Source of the DNA: Homalodisca vitripennis
Lineage: Eukaryota; Arthropoda; Insecta; Hemiptera; Cicadellidae
DNA: 64,000 nt
Assembly (NCBI RefSeq): GCF_021130785.1
Contig: NW_025778005.1
Location: forward strand, 1-64,000
Reading direction: 5' to 3'
Both the position numbers and the translations under genes were made by a program. Positions 35,817 through 52,569 of the stretch are shown one piece after another (positions within the stretch are counted from its first letter, which is position 1; each line of letters starts with the position of its first letter). Under the pieces are notes generated by a model, which was not told the origin of the DNA, did not search any database, and was given only the letters and a program-made list of their open reading frames with translations.

Positions 35817-37147
35817 CTATATATTAATTTCGTTTTTGAGAATTGCGCTCTTAACTTTCATTTTAAAACGAGGTTTCCCCTCATTTAAAATGTCGTTACC
35901 AAAGTGTACAATAATCTTATTGAAATTTTCTTTTCCAACAAAACAAAACTGTCTTCTACAAAATTCTTTTCTGAAATTCGGCGTTGAAATAGTAATAAAT
36001 TGCGAAGTTCGCGTAGGAGCATTAAATTGTTTCAAGCTATATTTGCCAAAAAACTTATATGTATGCAACAAACCAGTCAACAAATACAACTGATCAATTG
36101 TAAGATAATCATTCTTCGAAAATAAATAAGACATACTCTCTGATTTTTTTTATAAAATGTATAGTTCTTATTGCAAACCTTTGTATCATTACAATTGATT
36201 TTAATACTGTAGGGTAAGTCCCCCCATAATGAATGATGCCATAACGAGCTGTACTTTCGAACCAAGATCTGTAAAGGGAATTTAAATGCTCCTTCCTTAA
36301 AAAGTTCCTTATATAATATAAAGCATAATTGATTTTTTTGAGTTTTGATTCTAAGTACTCCACATGTTTATTCCACTTTAACTTACTATCAATAAAAACG
36401 CCTAAATACTTAACTGAGTCAACAAAACCAATATTTTCACATGTACATTCATATAAGCATTGATGATTGTGACAGACCAATTGAAATTCTAACGTGAGAT
36501 TATCTACATCGCATGAAGAACCAGTGAACAAAATACATTTAGACTTTGAATTATTTATCAAAAGCCTGTTTAATATTAACCAATTTGAAATAACCTCTAG
36601 ATCTCTATTTATTTTAGCTTTAAGGGCATATCGGTTCACAGCTGAACACACAATAGCAGTGTCGTCTGCATAGGCAAATATGGACGAATTCAATGGAATA
36701 CTCAATAAATCATTGATATAGATCAAAAACATTAACGGACCTGCCACCCCACCTTGAGCAACACCGTACCTAATGTGCAATAACTCACTATATGTATTGT
36801 TTATTTTGACTGTTTGTCTTCTGTTTTTGCAAAAGGATTCTAGTAATTTATATGCAAGGCCACCTATTCCATATCCCTTAATCTTGTCTAATAATATATC
36901 AATATCTACAACGTCAAACGCTTTCTTAAAATCCAAATATACAGCTAAAGTACACCTACTGCGATCAACTAGTGATGCTATTTCACATATATGCTCTTCA
37001 ATTGCCAAATCAGTACCACGATTTGGCAAAAACCCATATTGCTGTGGTGAAAAAATGCTTTTGTTTAAAAAATATTTTAAAAGCTCCTCCTTAATAAATA
37101 CCTCAAATATTTTAGCAATAGTGTTTATAAGGGAGATTGGCCGATAA
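35817..37147 (-). pseudogene. LINE reverse transcriptase, 5'-truncated
   Basis: Minus-strand RT. The open frame from about 37147 starts PISLINTIAKIFEVFIKEEL, then PQQYGFLPNRGTDLAIEEHI. Catalytic motif A reads AVYLDFKKAFDVVD with its aspartate intact. GVAQGGVAGPLMFLIYINDL follows, then the catalytic box FAYADDTAIVCS, and KYLGVFIDSKLKWNKHVEYL of the thumb. Near 36120 the frame changes and the C-terminal part (YLTIDQLYLLTGLLHTYKFF) ends at 35817. The endonuclease domain and RT N-terminus are missing, cut at the (GT)n tract. The glycine-rich AQGG block differs from the usual PQGS and may mark a particular LINE clade; I cannot name it. Confidence 0.85.
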
Positions 37148-37153
37148 GATTGT

Positions 37154-41189
<4,036 letters not shown>

Positions 41190-41302
41190 CTTTAAAAAAA
41201 TATTCTTCAGTGTTAGACACTTAAAAATTCTTCAGTGTTAGAGATTTAATAAATCAAATAATTCTTCAGTGTTAGAGATTTAATAAATCAAAAAATTCCT
41301 GA
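41190..41302. repeat. Tandem repeat containing ATTCTTCAGTGTTAGA
   Basis: ATTCTTCAGTGTTAGA occurs three times within about 80 bp. The last two occurrences belong to nearly identical units of about 40 bp that continue with GATTTAATAAATCAAA. GATTTAATAAATC is itself an inverted repeat. No coding context. Confidence 0.75.
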
Positions 41303-43131
41303 AAGCATCTGTAACAACCACAAAACTCTTTTAGTATTTTTACATAAAATTTTATATACAAGTGCTCACTGCACCAACGTTTTATATTGCACAGATCAAA
41401 AGTACAAGTTCCTAAATTCCCATTAAATTTAATTTTTACAATATTTCTTTCCCCAAAATTATTGTAAAATAACTAAGAATGTATATTGACTGGACTCCAG
41501 TTAAAAAGTTCACTTACCCGCAGGTTCGATGACGATTAGCAAAAAGATTTACTCTAAGCACTATTTAATCTACTCGTTACAATCACTTCCGATTAACTGA
41601 GACGGAGGTACGGCACATCTACCTTACCCCACCTCTCAATTTCGTTATCAAACACTGCCATCTGCGATGCGCGCCTCGCCGATAGCAGCCTCTTTAGTAC
41701 AGTCCAGTCCTTATCATTCTTCTGGGCCTACTCCTTCCACCGGTAATCCAGTTACCCCAGAATTATTATTTAATACAATCGGTACAAAAATTATTTATTT
41801 ACACCACTCACATTTTCAAACAATTGCTCGATAGAAAAAGGTTATCTGAGAAAGGTGTAGAAACATCTCAGCGTTTAGTATAAACACTTTACTGCTTTAT
41901 ATTTTGCACGTATTTCAGTATCTTCTTGATACTTATTTTAAAATTTTAATCACGAACCAAACCAGAAAAACACTTATATTAATAACCGAGTACTTGCATT
42001 TTAATGCTGAGTAATTAACTGAATAATAGAAATTCAAATTTTTGTTTCAACATTTGAAATAAATGCATATAGAATTTTTATATACTATGCATATCTATTT
42101 ATAGTTTTAAAAATTTTTTGTAAATGGTAGAAATTTAAAATCTTTCATTCCTCCTTGTCAAAAAATGGTTGACTAGGGATAAAAATTACTGTATGCATTT
42201 GACGTGTGTAAGTAGTTTATTCATTTAAATTATACTGATTCATGAACTTAATCACATTCATGAAGTTATTTTATTATATCAGATAAATTTTACTATATTT
42301 ACTATAGGCGATTAAATTAACTATTAAATATTTAGGTAATTTGGATAATATTTTACTTATTTTATAAAACTTTTTTAGCTGTAAGTATACAATTATGCAG
42401 ATAATATTTATCACATAAATGTATACTATAATATTTATTGCCTCTTGCATATACAATATACAACCAGAATTACGCCTCACTACTTGTCGCATTATAAGCT
42501 TAAAAAAATTCTTGTAAAGTTTCAAGTTTATTAATAATTTTAATCCCATCGTGTCCAGCGTTAGATAGAACCTAGAAAATGAGAAAACATAGAATCAAAC
42601 AAAAAAAATTTACATCCCACAAGCAGGCAAAAGATACATTATCTCGGCTTATCGAGTGTTAGACATGCACTATCATAGAACTAATTAATTGTTGTTAGTG
42701 TAGAAATAAAGTTAAATGCAAAATTTGAAGTGTACATTAGACATTTTTAATAATTAAAAATATTATTACACGTTTGCAATTATTGTAAACGTCAGTATAT
42801 TATTAAGTGCAGATTATTCTGGTATGTTTAATTTATTTACACCTCCTCCTAAATTTTGAATGTCTTTTTTGTTTATTTAATTTTGTTTATTAAATATTTT
42901 TCTTTTTCAGAAATGAAATAAAAATAAGTTTAAGTTAAGTTAAATATAAAGTGATCAACCATTAGCTTAATCCTTGCTATAGTCTTTCTTTACAATCTAA
43001 GACCATAATTTTAAAACAAGATGGTAATCAATCATACACAGAATAATACAATTTACATGACACAGAAAAGTATGTCTAAAACGTATCAAATATTATTAAA
43101 CATGGTAGATCTATTTAATTTACTGTAACAT
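41303..43131. other. AT-rich DNA with a GC-richer patch
   Basis: 41515-41765 is distinctly GC-richer than its surroundings (ACGGAGGTACGGCACATCTA and GCGATGCGCGCCTCGCCGAT occur here). It could be a fragment of an unrecognised element, for example part of an LTR, or a host exon, but I found no open frame or terminus to decide. The rest is featureless. Confidence 0.45.
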
Positions 43132-43250
43132 TGTAGAGACGGCATGTTAGGTCACTGGAGTGAGGCGTAAGCTCTGAGATTAAGAAGGTTGAGGGGTTGG
43201 GGAACTTTACAGCCTACAGGCTTGGTGAAGGCTGACAACTTTCCTCTAAC
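43132..43250 (+). repeat. Short dispersed repeat, copy 1
   Basis: GTCAC, then a GAGAT-AAG block, a TTGAGG-GTT block, GGAACTT, GCCT, GGCTTGGT and CTGACAACTTTC appear in the same order at 45770-45890. Together this is about 110 bp of recognisable similarity in the same orientation, 2.6 kb apart. The family is unknown; it may be a fragment of a SINE or MITE. Confidence 0.6.
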
Positions 43251-44557
43251 ACTTAGTTCTCATTTATATGTAAATTGAACTATTTAGTTTGAGAGTACGG
43301 TATGATTTAATAAATGTTCCTTCGTTATATGTTACATACACGTATTATGATAGCAAATGTCCGAAATTCTGTTTCCTTTTCAAATCACCTATCGTGTATG
43401 ACAAACCACTTATTACAATAATTACTTTGGAATTTGTAGCTAAAGAATATATATCGACGCAATTAAATGTAAACATTTAAATTACTGTACATAATTAATA
43501 TTATAATTTTGAAGTTAAATATAAAATACAATTATTGGAAATTCTATGTATTAAACCTATTTAATCGTCTATAACAATAAAATACTAACACCATTAACAA
43601 CCATTCCAATTTTTATAATTTTGGTTGCGGTGGTCTCCTATTTCGACGTCACCGTTAACACTGTTGCATTTCTTTTAAAAGCAGTGTTATTAGTTAATTA
43701 GTTACGTAAGAGTAATACTATTCTTAACCTCTTTGTCCACGTGTTTATCGTCTTATAAATTCTAAGGCATTCCACTCTTAGGGGACTTATTAACATTGAT
43801 CCTCACGAGCCTATTGCACATCCTTCTCCAAAACTACAACACAATTTTTATACCTAAAAAACGTAAAATTAAAACTCAGTTTTCCGGTGACATAAGCAAC
43901 ACTATGTTTTACTATATGAATTCCCAATTTCTCTTCAAATTATTATAAAACTCCTATAATCAGGCTATTAATTTCACAACTATATTATTGAGTGTGCATC
44001 GGCACACTGATCAGTATGTAGTAATCTCGAAATAGAGTACTTAATTATCATTTTGTGTTGAATAAGTCATATTTTGATGTAAATATTTCACAGTTTATGG
44101 GCTAGAACGCACAAACTAAACTAAGTCATGTAGACTTCGTCGAAAAATAGCTATAGAAACCACTGTCTTAATGGTTTATTGTTGGGTGAGTAGGTTTAGT
44201 CATAGAATATTTACAAGAAGGAGTACTTTTCCCCTACTTTTCCTTCAAGCCACCCGCCGCTGCGAAGCATTTCCAAGAATTTACCGGCGTTAGGAATATC
44301 TGAATGAGTACGTAATTTACCTCGCAGCTGTCAAGGTTAGTTACCCCTTTGCCATAATTTGTATTGCTTGAGCCTCTCTTTTTCTAACTATTACTGACAA
44401 ATTTAATGATTAATTGTAATATTTTTTTCAAATTTAAGGCGGCTTTTTTCTTAAATTAAATATCTAACCGTATAAAAAATATTCGTTATAAATCATATTC
44501 AGCTGTCTTTGTAAAGCCAAATTTATTTGTTACTTTTATATGTATATATACATATAT
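43251..44557. other. AT-rich DNA, nothing recognised
   Basis: Only short low-complexity open frames occur. A GC-richer stretch with CACCCGCCGCTGCGAAGCAT lies near 44250 but has no identifiable content. Confidence 0.5.
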
Positions 44558-44855
44558 AATTTCAATAAATTTAATATTGAATCGCAAAAAGTACTTGCTC
44601 CGCCGGGACTCGAACCCGGATCTCTCACTTGCCGGGTGAATGTGCTACCATTACACCACAGAGCCCTCACTTTTTACGATTCAATTCGTATTTTGTATTT
44701 GGCCGTTTCTTTCACATATGTGTTTAAATAACCAAACTAACATATGATCGGATGACCAAATACCTGTCAAATGACTTCTGTTTACATTCATTAAATTTGT
44801 ATAAGTGGCAATAGCCTAATTTAATTTCAATAAATTTAATATTGAATCGCAAAAA
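44558..44855 (-). repeat. 33-bp direct repeats bracketing a tRNA-like gene
   Basis: An identical 33-bp sequence (starting AATTTCAATAAATTTAATAT and ending CGCAAAAA) lies at 44558-44590 and 44823-44855. Next to the tRNA-like gene a related inverted piece (TTTTTACGATTCAATTCGTA) starts at about 44672, so ATTGAATCG-type sequence flanks the gene on both sides. The unit may be a tRNA-derived mobile element with an unusually long target duplication, or the remnant of a tandem duplication. Confidence 0.7.
44595..44665 (-). tRNA. tRNA-like gene, anticodon position reads GGC
   Basis: On the minus strand the 71 nt fold as a cloverleaf. The acceptor GGCTCTG pairs with CGGAGCA except for a terminal G-A mismatch. 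The D arm is GTGT-AATGGTA-GCAC and the anticodon stem TTCAC/GTGAG encloses loop CCGGCAA. The T arm is CCGGG-TTCGAGT-CCCGG. The A box (TGGTGTAATGG region) and B box (GGTTCGAGTCC) are well kept, and TTTTT, a Pol III terminator, follows five bases after the 3' end (44586-44590). The anticodon would be GGC (Ala), but position 33 is C instead of the universal U, and GGC is not a standard eukaryotic tRNA-Ala anticodon. It is more likely a tRNA-derived repeat or pseudogene than a working tRNA. Confidence 0.6.
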
Positions 44856-46194
44856 AATATATATATTTAAATATAAATATTCTGTATTTTTGAGACATTT
44901 GGCAAAATCGAAATTTTAGATAATCTAAACTAGCCAGTATTAACATAAGTTTTGTATAAACAGAGTTCTGCTGTATTTCTACTATGTACACTCCACTTTT
45001 TTTATTTGGTACGCCAATTGTTGCATATAATTTCAAATAAATCTTATTCCAACTAAAGTTAATTTTGAATCCAATAAATGGTTTCTTGATTATTTAAAAG
45101 GCAAAAAATTAGGTTAATTACTTTTTGACTCTTATCAGGGTCTGATATGATAATAAACTATTGCATTTTTAGGATTACCAACTACACACCATTACTTTCA
45201 TTAGCTGTTCTATCTAATTTAAAAATATTAAAATCATCCTTTGACATACAACCGACAGTACATCATTAATGAGAGGTAAAATCTACTCATCTCAATGACT
45301 CTTAACCTACGAAATGAAATACATAACCCTCTCCGATAACATATTTATAAACGACAATATTTAAGTAAAATTTTATTCATTACTTCAAACATTGAAACAT
45401 TTTGCTTTTAGGTAACGGATTCGGAACATAAGTAAAACCTAATAATTTACATAAAGTTATTATTAAAAATGCTAAGTATAAAATCAATCTATTTCAAAAT
45501 TGATGGAATGGTGCCAAAGGAGTTATGAAATCTAACATGTGAAATCTAATTTGCGAAATAGAATAGAACCTTATAACTAAAAAGCCAATCAAAGTTATGA
45601 ATGATCACCTACCGTCTTATCCGCTTAACAATTTTCAACTTACTTGAATGTATAGTGATTTACTTAAAATGCCTATTATCTCTACATACAATTCATTGAA
45701 ATAATTAGTTATGAAGCAAATTTAGATGGCTTAATTTCTGTCAGCACAGCACACATATATTTTGTAAAGTATAGAGATGATGTGTTGAGTCACAAAAGTT
45801 AAACCTGAATATTGAGATAAAGGGATTTGAGGAGTTTCGGAACTTCTCTGCCTCGTGGCTTGGTACTGTCTGACAACTTTCGATCGTTCTTATCGATATT
45901 AAAATTACAAACTATTTTTAGTTTTTTCAGTCACTTATGCAATGGAATGTGATTTTATTACATAGTAAAATACTTTTTTGTTCCATTAAAAATTACCCGG
46001 ACATAATTATGAAGAACAGAAAATCATATATTATACAGGAAAAATTAATATAAGGAATTAACAAAAAATTACTAAAGAACTAATAGGCCTACATTCCATA
46101 AATTAGAAAACGTTTTTGTATTACATGATTGATAGAAGTTTATATAATACATTGAGTTTCAGATTCATTTCTAATGACAGAATAGATTTAAATA
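44856..46194. other. AT-rich DNA with one short repeat copy
   Basis: Apart from copy 2 of the short dispersed repeat at 45770-45890 nothing was recognised. Confidence 0.5.
45770..45890 (+). repeat. Short dispersed repeat, copy 2
   Basis: Partner of 43132-43250 with the shared blocks listed there. It contains GAGTTTCGGAACTTCTCTGC and TGGCTTGGTACTGTCTGACA near its 3' end. Confidence 0.6.
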
Positions 46195-48660
46195 GCATCT
46201 AATATATTATACAGCCGCATGTGAAACTGACTGACTGACTGACTCACTGATATATAGATACAAATTCTAACATAGTTCTAGAAGTGCTGGAAACTTGAAA
46301 TTTGGCACGCAGGTACCTTTCACAATATGACCCGGAGGAAAAGTCTGAAAAACCGGACTTTTTTACTTTTAAACCCCTCAAAAAAATTCCTCAAAAATCG
46401 CGCATTCTTTACCCCTGCAGGCATTTCTTGTAAGCCTGATAGCGGGTGAACCGTTGGAGCTAGCTTCGATCTGACGAAAAATCGTTAGTCAGGAATGAAT
46501 TGAACTACAAAAAAGGTCAAGTGACCTTTTGCTCTATCTTCCATGGTTAAGCCACAAAACGCGGAAATGTTTGACATTCCAGAGATTTTTTCGCTTAAAA
46601 TAAAGTTTCGAGCCCGATAGCGGCCGAACGGTAGGTCGTAGCTCAAATCTGATTGACCCATCAAATTATCAAATTACGTGATCTACAGAAAAGGACTAGT
46701 AATCTTTTGCTCTATCTCCATCGGTATGACTGCAATACGCGATTATGTGCAAAATTTGTGTAATTTTCACGTGAAAACTTTGTTTTTTGGGGTCAATAGC
46801 GGCGAAACAATTGGTCGGAGGTCAAAATAAAACAAAGAATAGATTTAGGAAATGATATGATCTACAAAAAAGGTTCAGTGACCTTTTACTATATCTCCAT
46901 TAGTTTGACCGAAAAACGCGATTAAATGAAAATATTTGGAAATTTTCGCCTACAAATTTACATTCCGGGCTTGATAACGGCTAGACGGTTGTTCGTAGCC
47001 CAAAAAAAAGATTTTCAACGGGATTTAGGAAATCACGTGATCTACAAAAAAAGTTCAGTAACATTTTGCCCTATCATCAACGGTTTGGCCGCATAATGAG
47101 TTTTAAAGTTTTAATTTTTGAGTTTTACGTGAGATTTTGTTTTCTGGGCTCTATTTCAGACAAAATCTTAGTTCTAGCCCAGATTAAAAATTTGATTTTA
47201 ATACAAAATAATGCGATCTACACAAAAGGTCTACTGACCTTTTGCTCTATCTTCCATGATTTAGCCGTAAATCGTGATTATATTGAAAATTCCACTTAAA
47301 AACTTACGTTTCGTGCTCGATAGTGGCCGAACCGTTGGCCCTAGCTTAAATGTAAAACTTTTTGTAAGTAGCTATTGATAGGATCTACAAAAAATGCCCA
47401 GCAGCTTTCTATCGTTTATCTTTCCGTAAGCCTGGTAAATGCTCTAAATGGCTAATTCTTTGTCGTCACTTTTAGGCGTTTTAAATTTTGCAACTATAAT
47501 TAGTGCGATTCATGCTGGTTCCATATTGACCTTGTATTACTACGTTAACGAGTGACTAAAACTCCCCTCCACATCGGGAGTTGGCTGAGCGTTAGTGAAG
47601 CTTCAATAGTAGATAGGGACAGAGTGTTTTTTTTTTATGAAATATTAGTTCATTGTCAAAAACTCTGGCGTGGAATGATAATTTCCGAATTAATTAAAAC
47701 CCCCTGATCAACGTTTTATTTTGATAAAAATTCCTCGTGCCCAGACACAAATTTACTAGAAAAGTACCACGCGTTCTTTAACCCCCGAGAACATAAACCC
47801 CCTTTCCCGGGAATTTCTTGGTTGAAGAACTCCTGATTAAATTAAACCCCCTGATCAACTTAATAATCTGATAAAGGTAGTACACTAAATCTGTTTACAC
47901 AACAGCTGACCAGTGCAGACTTTTATCCCAAGCTTTGTACCGACTAAACGAGAGATCGTAGCTCAAATCCGAGGATAAAATCGAAAGACAAAATTAAATT
48001 TCCGACAAGAAAGGTCCAGTCACTTTTTCTTGTATCTCTAACGGTTAACCCGTGAAATGCCATTAAAGTCAAAACTTTGATTAAAACTGAAAAATTCAAT
48101 AAAATAGGTCCAATTTAATTCCGAATTCCGCTTATCCCCGAATTTGGCCAACCCCCGAAAGGGAGCCTGGGGTGTGTCGTTGACCCCCGGTAACATTAAC
48201 CCCCCCCCCCGCAATTTCCTGGAATGACCAGATAACCAACTGAGTAAATTAAACCCCCTGATGTGTTAACCCTCCTGGTAACATTAAACCCCCCCCCAGG
48301 GAATTTCCTGTCATGACCTCATGTCCGAATTCTAACAATCACCAAATCTCTTAACCCCCCTTGGGAAGTTCCTCGTATAACCAGATAGCCCCATGATGTA
48401 TTAACCCCCAGTAACATTAAACCCCCCCCAGGGAATTTCCTGGCATGACCTCATGTTCCAATTTTAACAATCACCCAAATATCTCTTATCCCCGAATGCG
48501 CAAGCGTAAATTTAACCGCTCATTCCCGAATTTGCAAGCGTTACATCATGGGGGCCTGGGGGCGTAGCCCCAGCGAGCCGAAGGCGAGTCTCTTCTATAC
48601 AACGCGAGACTGATGATTATCTGTCTGCTTGCCTGTCTGCAGGAAATCTCAAGAAATGAG
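46195..48660. repeat. Complex repeat: ~178-bp tandem units followed by a C-run block
   Basis: A GACT-repeat lead-in (46232-46252) is followed by diverged tandem units. The anchor CTACAAAAAAGG or close variants occurs at 46505, 46683, 46862, 47042, 47218 and 47385 (spacing 178, 179, 180, 176, 167), with a seventh relative near 48004. Each unit also contains a CTTTTGCTCTATCTCCAT-like block, an AAACGCGATTA-like block and a GATAGCGGC-GAACGGTTGGT-like block. From about 47760 to 48470 a second repeat has runs of 8-11 C, GGTAACATTAA and GGAATTTCCTGG-ATGACC. It closes with GGGGGCCTGGGGGCGTAGCC and CGAGCCGAAGGCGAG near 48550. No coding frame spans the units. Confidence 0.75.
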
Positions 48661-51600
48661 CTGTACACTTTAAACTGTGCATGTAGCTTCAACGAAGCCT
48701 GTTTTTGACAAGTGGTGTGGTGTTCCTTGTATTAAATTCAAACTCAAGATATTTTGCTGTTATGAAACCTATAGTCAGTGTAATAATAAAAAACAGTTTT
48801 TAGGTGTGCCTGTGTTTTGTAACGAGGTCCATTTACAGTAAACATATCTGTAAGAATTCCTGTATGAATATGTGGAAAGAATATCTCCTGTGACAAGTCG
48901 TTCTTTAAACCATAGTATCTGCCAAGTATCCGAAGGTGGACTTAAACATATATTTATCTTAGTAATAAACTTGAGAACACGCGATACTGAAAGATCGTGT
49001 TTACCAAATGCTGGGTACAAGACAATTGTAATGTTATATTCTAAGGGCAGTGACTTATTGACAGACGTTTATCAGTGGTAATGTTTAAGTAGCCATGGCA
49101 ATGTCTCAGTCCACTATGTTTTCAAGGTGCTTAGTTATTAGTAATAATATATAGTCGTGTTCGTATTTGTATGGGTGCTTTGATTTTATTTATTTATTTT
49201 TCATACTTAAATAATAGAAATTATAAAAACTTATAAACTCAAAATAGAAAATAGTTTCTTATAAAAATTAATTTTAAATATTGGAAATGTAAAAGATGCT
49301 ACATAGCTAATAACCATCTATCCTAAGTGTACTATTTTAAAGATACCAGTTAAAATAAAGTTATCTTTAATAAAAGATTTCTCACCTTAGGCTTAAGATA
49401 TCTTAGGCTATTTTCGTAGGTGATAAAGACTGAATAATTTAGAAGCTATTTTACAAGGAATAATGTAATTATGATTCAAATTGCAGAAATATCGTCACTA
49501 AATAAAACATAATTATAAACTTGGCTTCGTCCTTTTGAAAGATATAACTTTTGAGTTATACTATATATAATACTATTTATAAATACTTTCTCTGTATCTC
49601 GTTTAGTCTGATTATATCAATACGAAGAACTAGGTATTTGTGGTGTTCTAAATGATTATCGTAATGTTTTATACGATTTAAACATGAATACACCCACTGT
49701 CTGGGAACGCTATGAGATATAAAGTAAGAATAAAACTAGTTTCTAATGACCTGAGATTTCCGCACAGATTTTTTGAGGTGTAATGCATAATAACTTTTAT
49801 ATACACCGTTTGTTTTCCAAGGTTAGAATGGGTGCCAACAAGAAAACTCAAGAAATATTGTCAAAAACTAAAAAATAAAAGTTGTTTATATTCACCTATT
49901 ATATTTAATAATGTATCATTTGTCATAAATGCTGTTATTTGATGAGATAAACATTTTTGCTCGAATATATTGGCCATCAACAATGATTTTATAGCTAAGA
50001 CTGACTAACGATTTCATCCATTTTGTATGCAATGGTACTTCTTGTTGTTATGCATGATAACTGATATATACATAATTTCTTTTCCAAATAATGTCTCCAT
50101 ATTAAAACTTAAACAGATATAGCTAAAAGATATAGAATAAAAGTGGGTTATAATTATTAATATTTTTTTTATTTATCATTTTGTGTCTCTGTAAGTTATT
50201 GAGTAAAAGTTTTGCTCAAATGGTAGTAGTTGCTATCTTGAAATGTTTTATTTTTTGATACTGACTAAAAACTCGTTTATTCATATGCAAATACTGCCAT
50301 TGTATTAATTTTATTATACATACTTACGAAACCGGGATAATTTTAGATTCTGTTAGATTAGACTTGTTCATCAAATAAAAATAAAATATCTAACAGGATA
50401 TACCGTCATTAAGGTGATTTTATTAGGCGGATTTCTATGAAATCTTCCTTGATTTTCCAGCCCCTTCAGTGACAGGCTTTGCTAACGCTCAGTCAAGAAA
50501 TGAATATTTAGAATGGGTTCTCTAGTAATTACAATGGAAAATTATTATTGTACTTGAAGTACGCCAAAACAATGATAACATTAATACAATGTTAGTATTA
50601 ATAAGTTTTAATTAATTCTAACGAAGACATTCCATTGTTGATTCAATGTTAATAGGTGTTCTTCATATAGTTCATTATGTAATATAAATAATTATATCAT
50701 GAGTAATACATACTATATTCTGACTATCACGAGGATCTCTGTGTGAAAATAGGCTATCCTAGAGACAAGCCAATTTACCCGCCAGCAAGATTACCGGGTC
50801 TTGTCGTCCGCTGTAGATTTAATTATGTTGACATTACTTGATACTTCGCGGATTTACGATAGAAAGAACCTGAAGGAGCTTCTTAAATACGATTATAGAG
50901 TTTCAAATCAGTTCTGCTAATATTAAATTTATTTTAACGAACAGTGTAATTGAACTTGATATCCTTATATATTGTTCACGTTTTGTATGAAGTAATGTTA
51001 TTTTATACTTACGTAATGAATTATATTGTCCTCTCATTTATTATACATCATAAAAAGCTATTTAAAGCGCTTAAAAATCCCTATATTCAAAGTTAAAAAC
51101 TAATGAGGAAACTTGCAAATAAAGATAGTGGTTGGCACTCCAGGAACGTCTTATGGGAATACATTTATATCGACCTGTCATAAAAATGATACAAATACTC
51201 TTTAGATTTTGAAATTTTTGACAATATTATTATTATATATCATGGTAAATTTACCACACCTAAATTAAATAATTTTAAAGTTAGGCACATGTAAAAAAAT
51301 ATTTTAATTAAAAAAATATAAAAATTTACCAGGTTTATTATATTATTTATGCTTTAAATACTGTCTAATTCTAAACTTAAGGCGCAGGAAAAATTTAAGC
51401 TATCAAGGACAATTTGGAACAAAAAATTAGTGTTTTCCTGCGAAATGGAGAAGAAATTAAAAAAATCGTGTTGTATAGGTTTGTAATAAGAACTGTCCTG
51501 GGTCAGAGTCATCCTTGTCTTCTTCTTCTGTTTTTTATGGCTTCGTTTTTTGCAGCATACTCTTAACTACCATTCATTGTAATGGCTTCAGCTGCTTCCT

Positions 51601-52569
51601 CGGCCATTTTTTAAAAACAAGAGGCTTTGTCAATTATAATTGTACATTTTTGAGCGGTTTTTCAGTTTTCAAATTCAGTTTTCCTCAAACTGCTGCATTT
51701 ACTTTTGCTCCATCAAGTAATAAGGTAACCACATCCAAGATACCAAGAACTAATTTATTTATCCCAAGACGATTACTTTAGGACGTCTAGTACATATTAT
51801 ATGACACCGAAGTTTAGGCTTTGTGTATGGTCTAGATTGCTTTTTTTAAGCAGGTCACCTATTGTCAGGTGAAAATAATACATGTTATTTTAAACGATTT
51901 CCTTCTGGTGTCGATTTCATTAAAATGCAGCGTAGTGGTAACATTAAAAAATCTAAATCAACCATACTACGTGCTATAAATCATTATTTTGAGGAAAAAT
52001 TAAAAAGAATTAATAATAAAACTAAATGTGGTTACTTTTTATAAATATTATTCACATAATATTGATACATAATTACTTACAAGCGCCTTTTTCATACATA
52101 GTTTAGTTAAATAAATTATGTATTCTTGAATATAAAGGCTGATTTTAGATACACAAGGTAAGAATTTTATTGACTGATTTTATTTGCAATTTATTGTAAG
52201 AAGCACACCTTTACAACCTCTCTGCGGTTACAACACAGATTTTCCATCAAGCAATATATCCACAGAACTTGGCAATTCAATTCACACGTATTTCGTCTCA
52301 CCACATACTGAACGTATGGATAAGTCTCAACTTCGGTTTATATGTACTCATCCTTTATTTTGTTAAAACATTTTTACAGTGTCACGTAGCTCTCTGGACA
52401 AAGGTATACCATGATATGGGCCAGGTCAAGAACAAAATATTTCACCATATGTACCTGGGTATCTGAAGCTTACTTTTTTATATGTCTGTCTGTTTGTGTG
52501 TTTTTATAAATTATTACCTCAAAAATAATTAATTAAATTATACAAAATATGGCTCAAAAGTTTATGGTG
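48661..52569. other. AT-rich DNA, nothing recognised
   Basis: No protein-like coding frame, transposon end or tandem array was found. Short open frames near 48870, 51515 and 51862 have no recognisable similarity and unremarkable composition. Confidence 0.5.

Noticed and set aside
41515..41765. GC-richer patch as a solo LTR or exon
   Set aside because: No TG...CA termini, target duplication, splice-bounded frame or similarity could be identified.
44540..44731. 63-codon open frame containing APPGLEPGSLTCRVNVLPLH
   Set aside because: This peptide pattern is what a reverse-complemented tRNA gene yields when translated; the tRNA-like structure explains it.
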